Source of the DNA: Phialophora verrucosa
Taxonomy: Eukaryota; Ascomycota; Eurotiomycetes; Chaetothyriales; Herpotrichiellaceae
Assembly: GCA_002099365.1 (NCBI GenBank)
Contig: MSED01000004.1
Location: forward strand, 2,542,001 to 2,606,000
Length of the DNA: 64,000 nucleotides
Direction of reading: 5' to 3'
Shown here: one piece after another, positions 63,641 to 64,000 of the stretch
How the letters are laid out: each line of letters begins with the position of its first letter
Position numbering within the stretch: the first letter of the stretch is position 1
Notes under the pieces: model-generated
Told to the model about the DNA's origin: nothing
What the model saw: the letters and a program-made list of their open reading frames with translations, nothing else
The model's database searches: none
Made by a program: the position numbers and the translations under genes

Positions 63641-64000
63641 ATGACTCGCAAACGTCGCAATAGTGGCATTCCCGACGATGCACTGACTGACAGTAATAAG
63701 AAGATATGGTAAGCGTTTCTCTACGAAACCTTCGTCGAAGGACTTCTACTAACAGTGATGGGGCTAGCTTTGCGGTAGGATGCCCTATCATATCCGTGAT
63801 TGTTGGTGATGCCAAGGTCAACTTTCTCGTGCACGAAAGCATCCTGTCGCGCTTTGTGTGGTTCGAAAAATGCCTCAGTTCCGGGATGAAGGAGCAGGGA
63901 GAGAAAGAAATCAATCTCCCCGAGGACAATCCCGAGGCCATGGCCCTTGTCGTGGAATGGATGTACGCCAGTACGGTCTCATCTGATCATTCAATCTGGC
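63641..64000 (+). CDS. BTB/POZ domain protein, copy 4, cut by the window end
   Basis: Exon 1 (63641-63708) starts at an ATG and gives a basic leader (MTRKRRNSGIPDD). A 59-nt intron (GTAAGC..TAG, with a CTAAC-type branch site) leads to exon 2 from 63768, which runs past the window edge. The spliced BTB frame is intact: IISVIVGDAKVNFLVHESIL, WFEKCLSSGMKEQGEKEINL, PEDNPEAMALVVEWMY. This copy gives the clearest gene structure for the array, a basic first exon followed by the BTB core, and serves as a guide for copies 2 and 3. Confidence 0.8.

Overview
This is nuclear DNA of a filamentous ascomycete (Pezizomycotina). The evidence is short introns (about 48-160 nt, GT..AG), orthologues typical of mould genomes (FREQUENCY clock protein, GPI transamidase Gaa1, rhomboid Rbd2, SAGA deubiquitinase Ubp8, DASH kinetochore subunits, YTP1-like protein, GH18 chitinase), BTB-domain paralogues, and 0.3-3.9 kb of intergenic space. 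An frq gene points towards Dothideomycetes, Leotiomycetes or Sordariomycetes rather than Aspergillus-type Eurotiomycetes. A Dothideomycete is my best guess, by inference only. No transposase, CRISPR array, rRNA or convincing tRNA was seen.

Layout. 0.4-3.2 kb: frq (+). 4.1-5.8 kb: mitochondrial succinyl-CoA:3-ketoacid CoA transferase (+). 7.4-10.3 kb: UBA-domain protein (-). 11.1-13.6 kb: RasGAP of the GapA type (-). 16.6-17.9 kb: secreted GH18 chitinase (-), divergent from a ketopantoate-reductase-family enzyme (18.4-19.4 kb, +). 19.6-20.1 kb: GFA/CENP-V-type zinc protein (-). 21.3-24.8 kb: gaa1 and five-exon rbd2 (both -). 24.8-30.5 kb is poor in intact genes: a frameshifted FAD-oxidoreductase remnant, a broken or unrecognised spliced gene, and one small membrane-protein frame. 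30.5-32.9 kb: a two-exon unknown protein (+). 34.1-36.1 kb: YTP1-like membrane protein (-). 36.1-40.0 kb: a 3.9 kb gene desert. 40.0-41.7 kb: ubp8 (-), divergent from a homeodomain plus C2H2 regulator (42.5-45.3 kb, +). 46.5-51.1 kb: dam1 (-), rpn3 (-) and spc34 (+), so two DASH subunits flank a proteasome lid gene. 52.7-56.5 kb: a 1240-residue protein with a repeated short motif. 57.1-57.8 kb: p24 cargo receptor erv25. 58.6-64.0 kb: four BTB genes and one RBR ubiquitin ligase, all on the + strand; the last runs off the window.

Most genes are single-copy housekeeping or regulatory functions and do not form a metabolic cluster. The parts that look evolutionarily active are the BTB/RBR array at the right end, where one copy carries an in-frame stop and another lacks a clear start, and the decayed tract at 24.8-28.3 kb. 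A short motif, GTACGAGTAC/GTACTCGTAC, occurs at least ten times across the window, mostly between genes. Gene models were spliced by eye from reading-frame continuity, splice-site sequence and remembered family conservation; no alignment was run.
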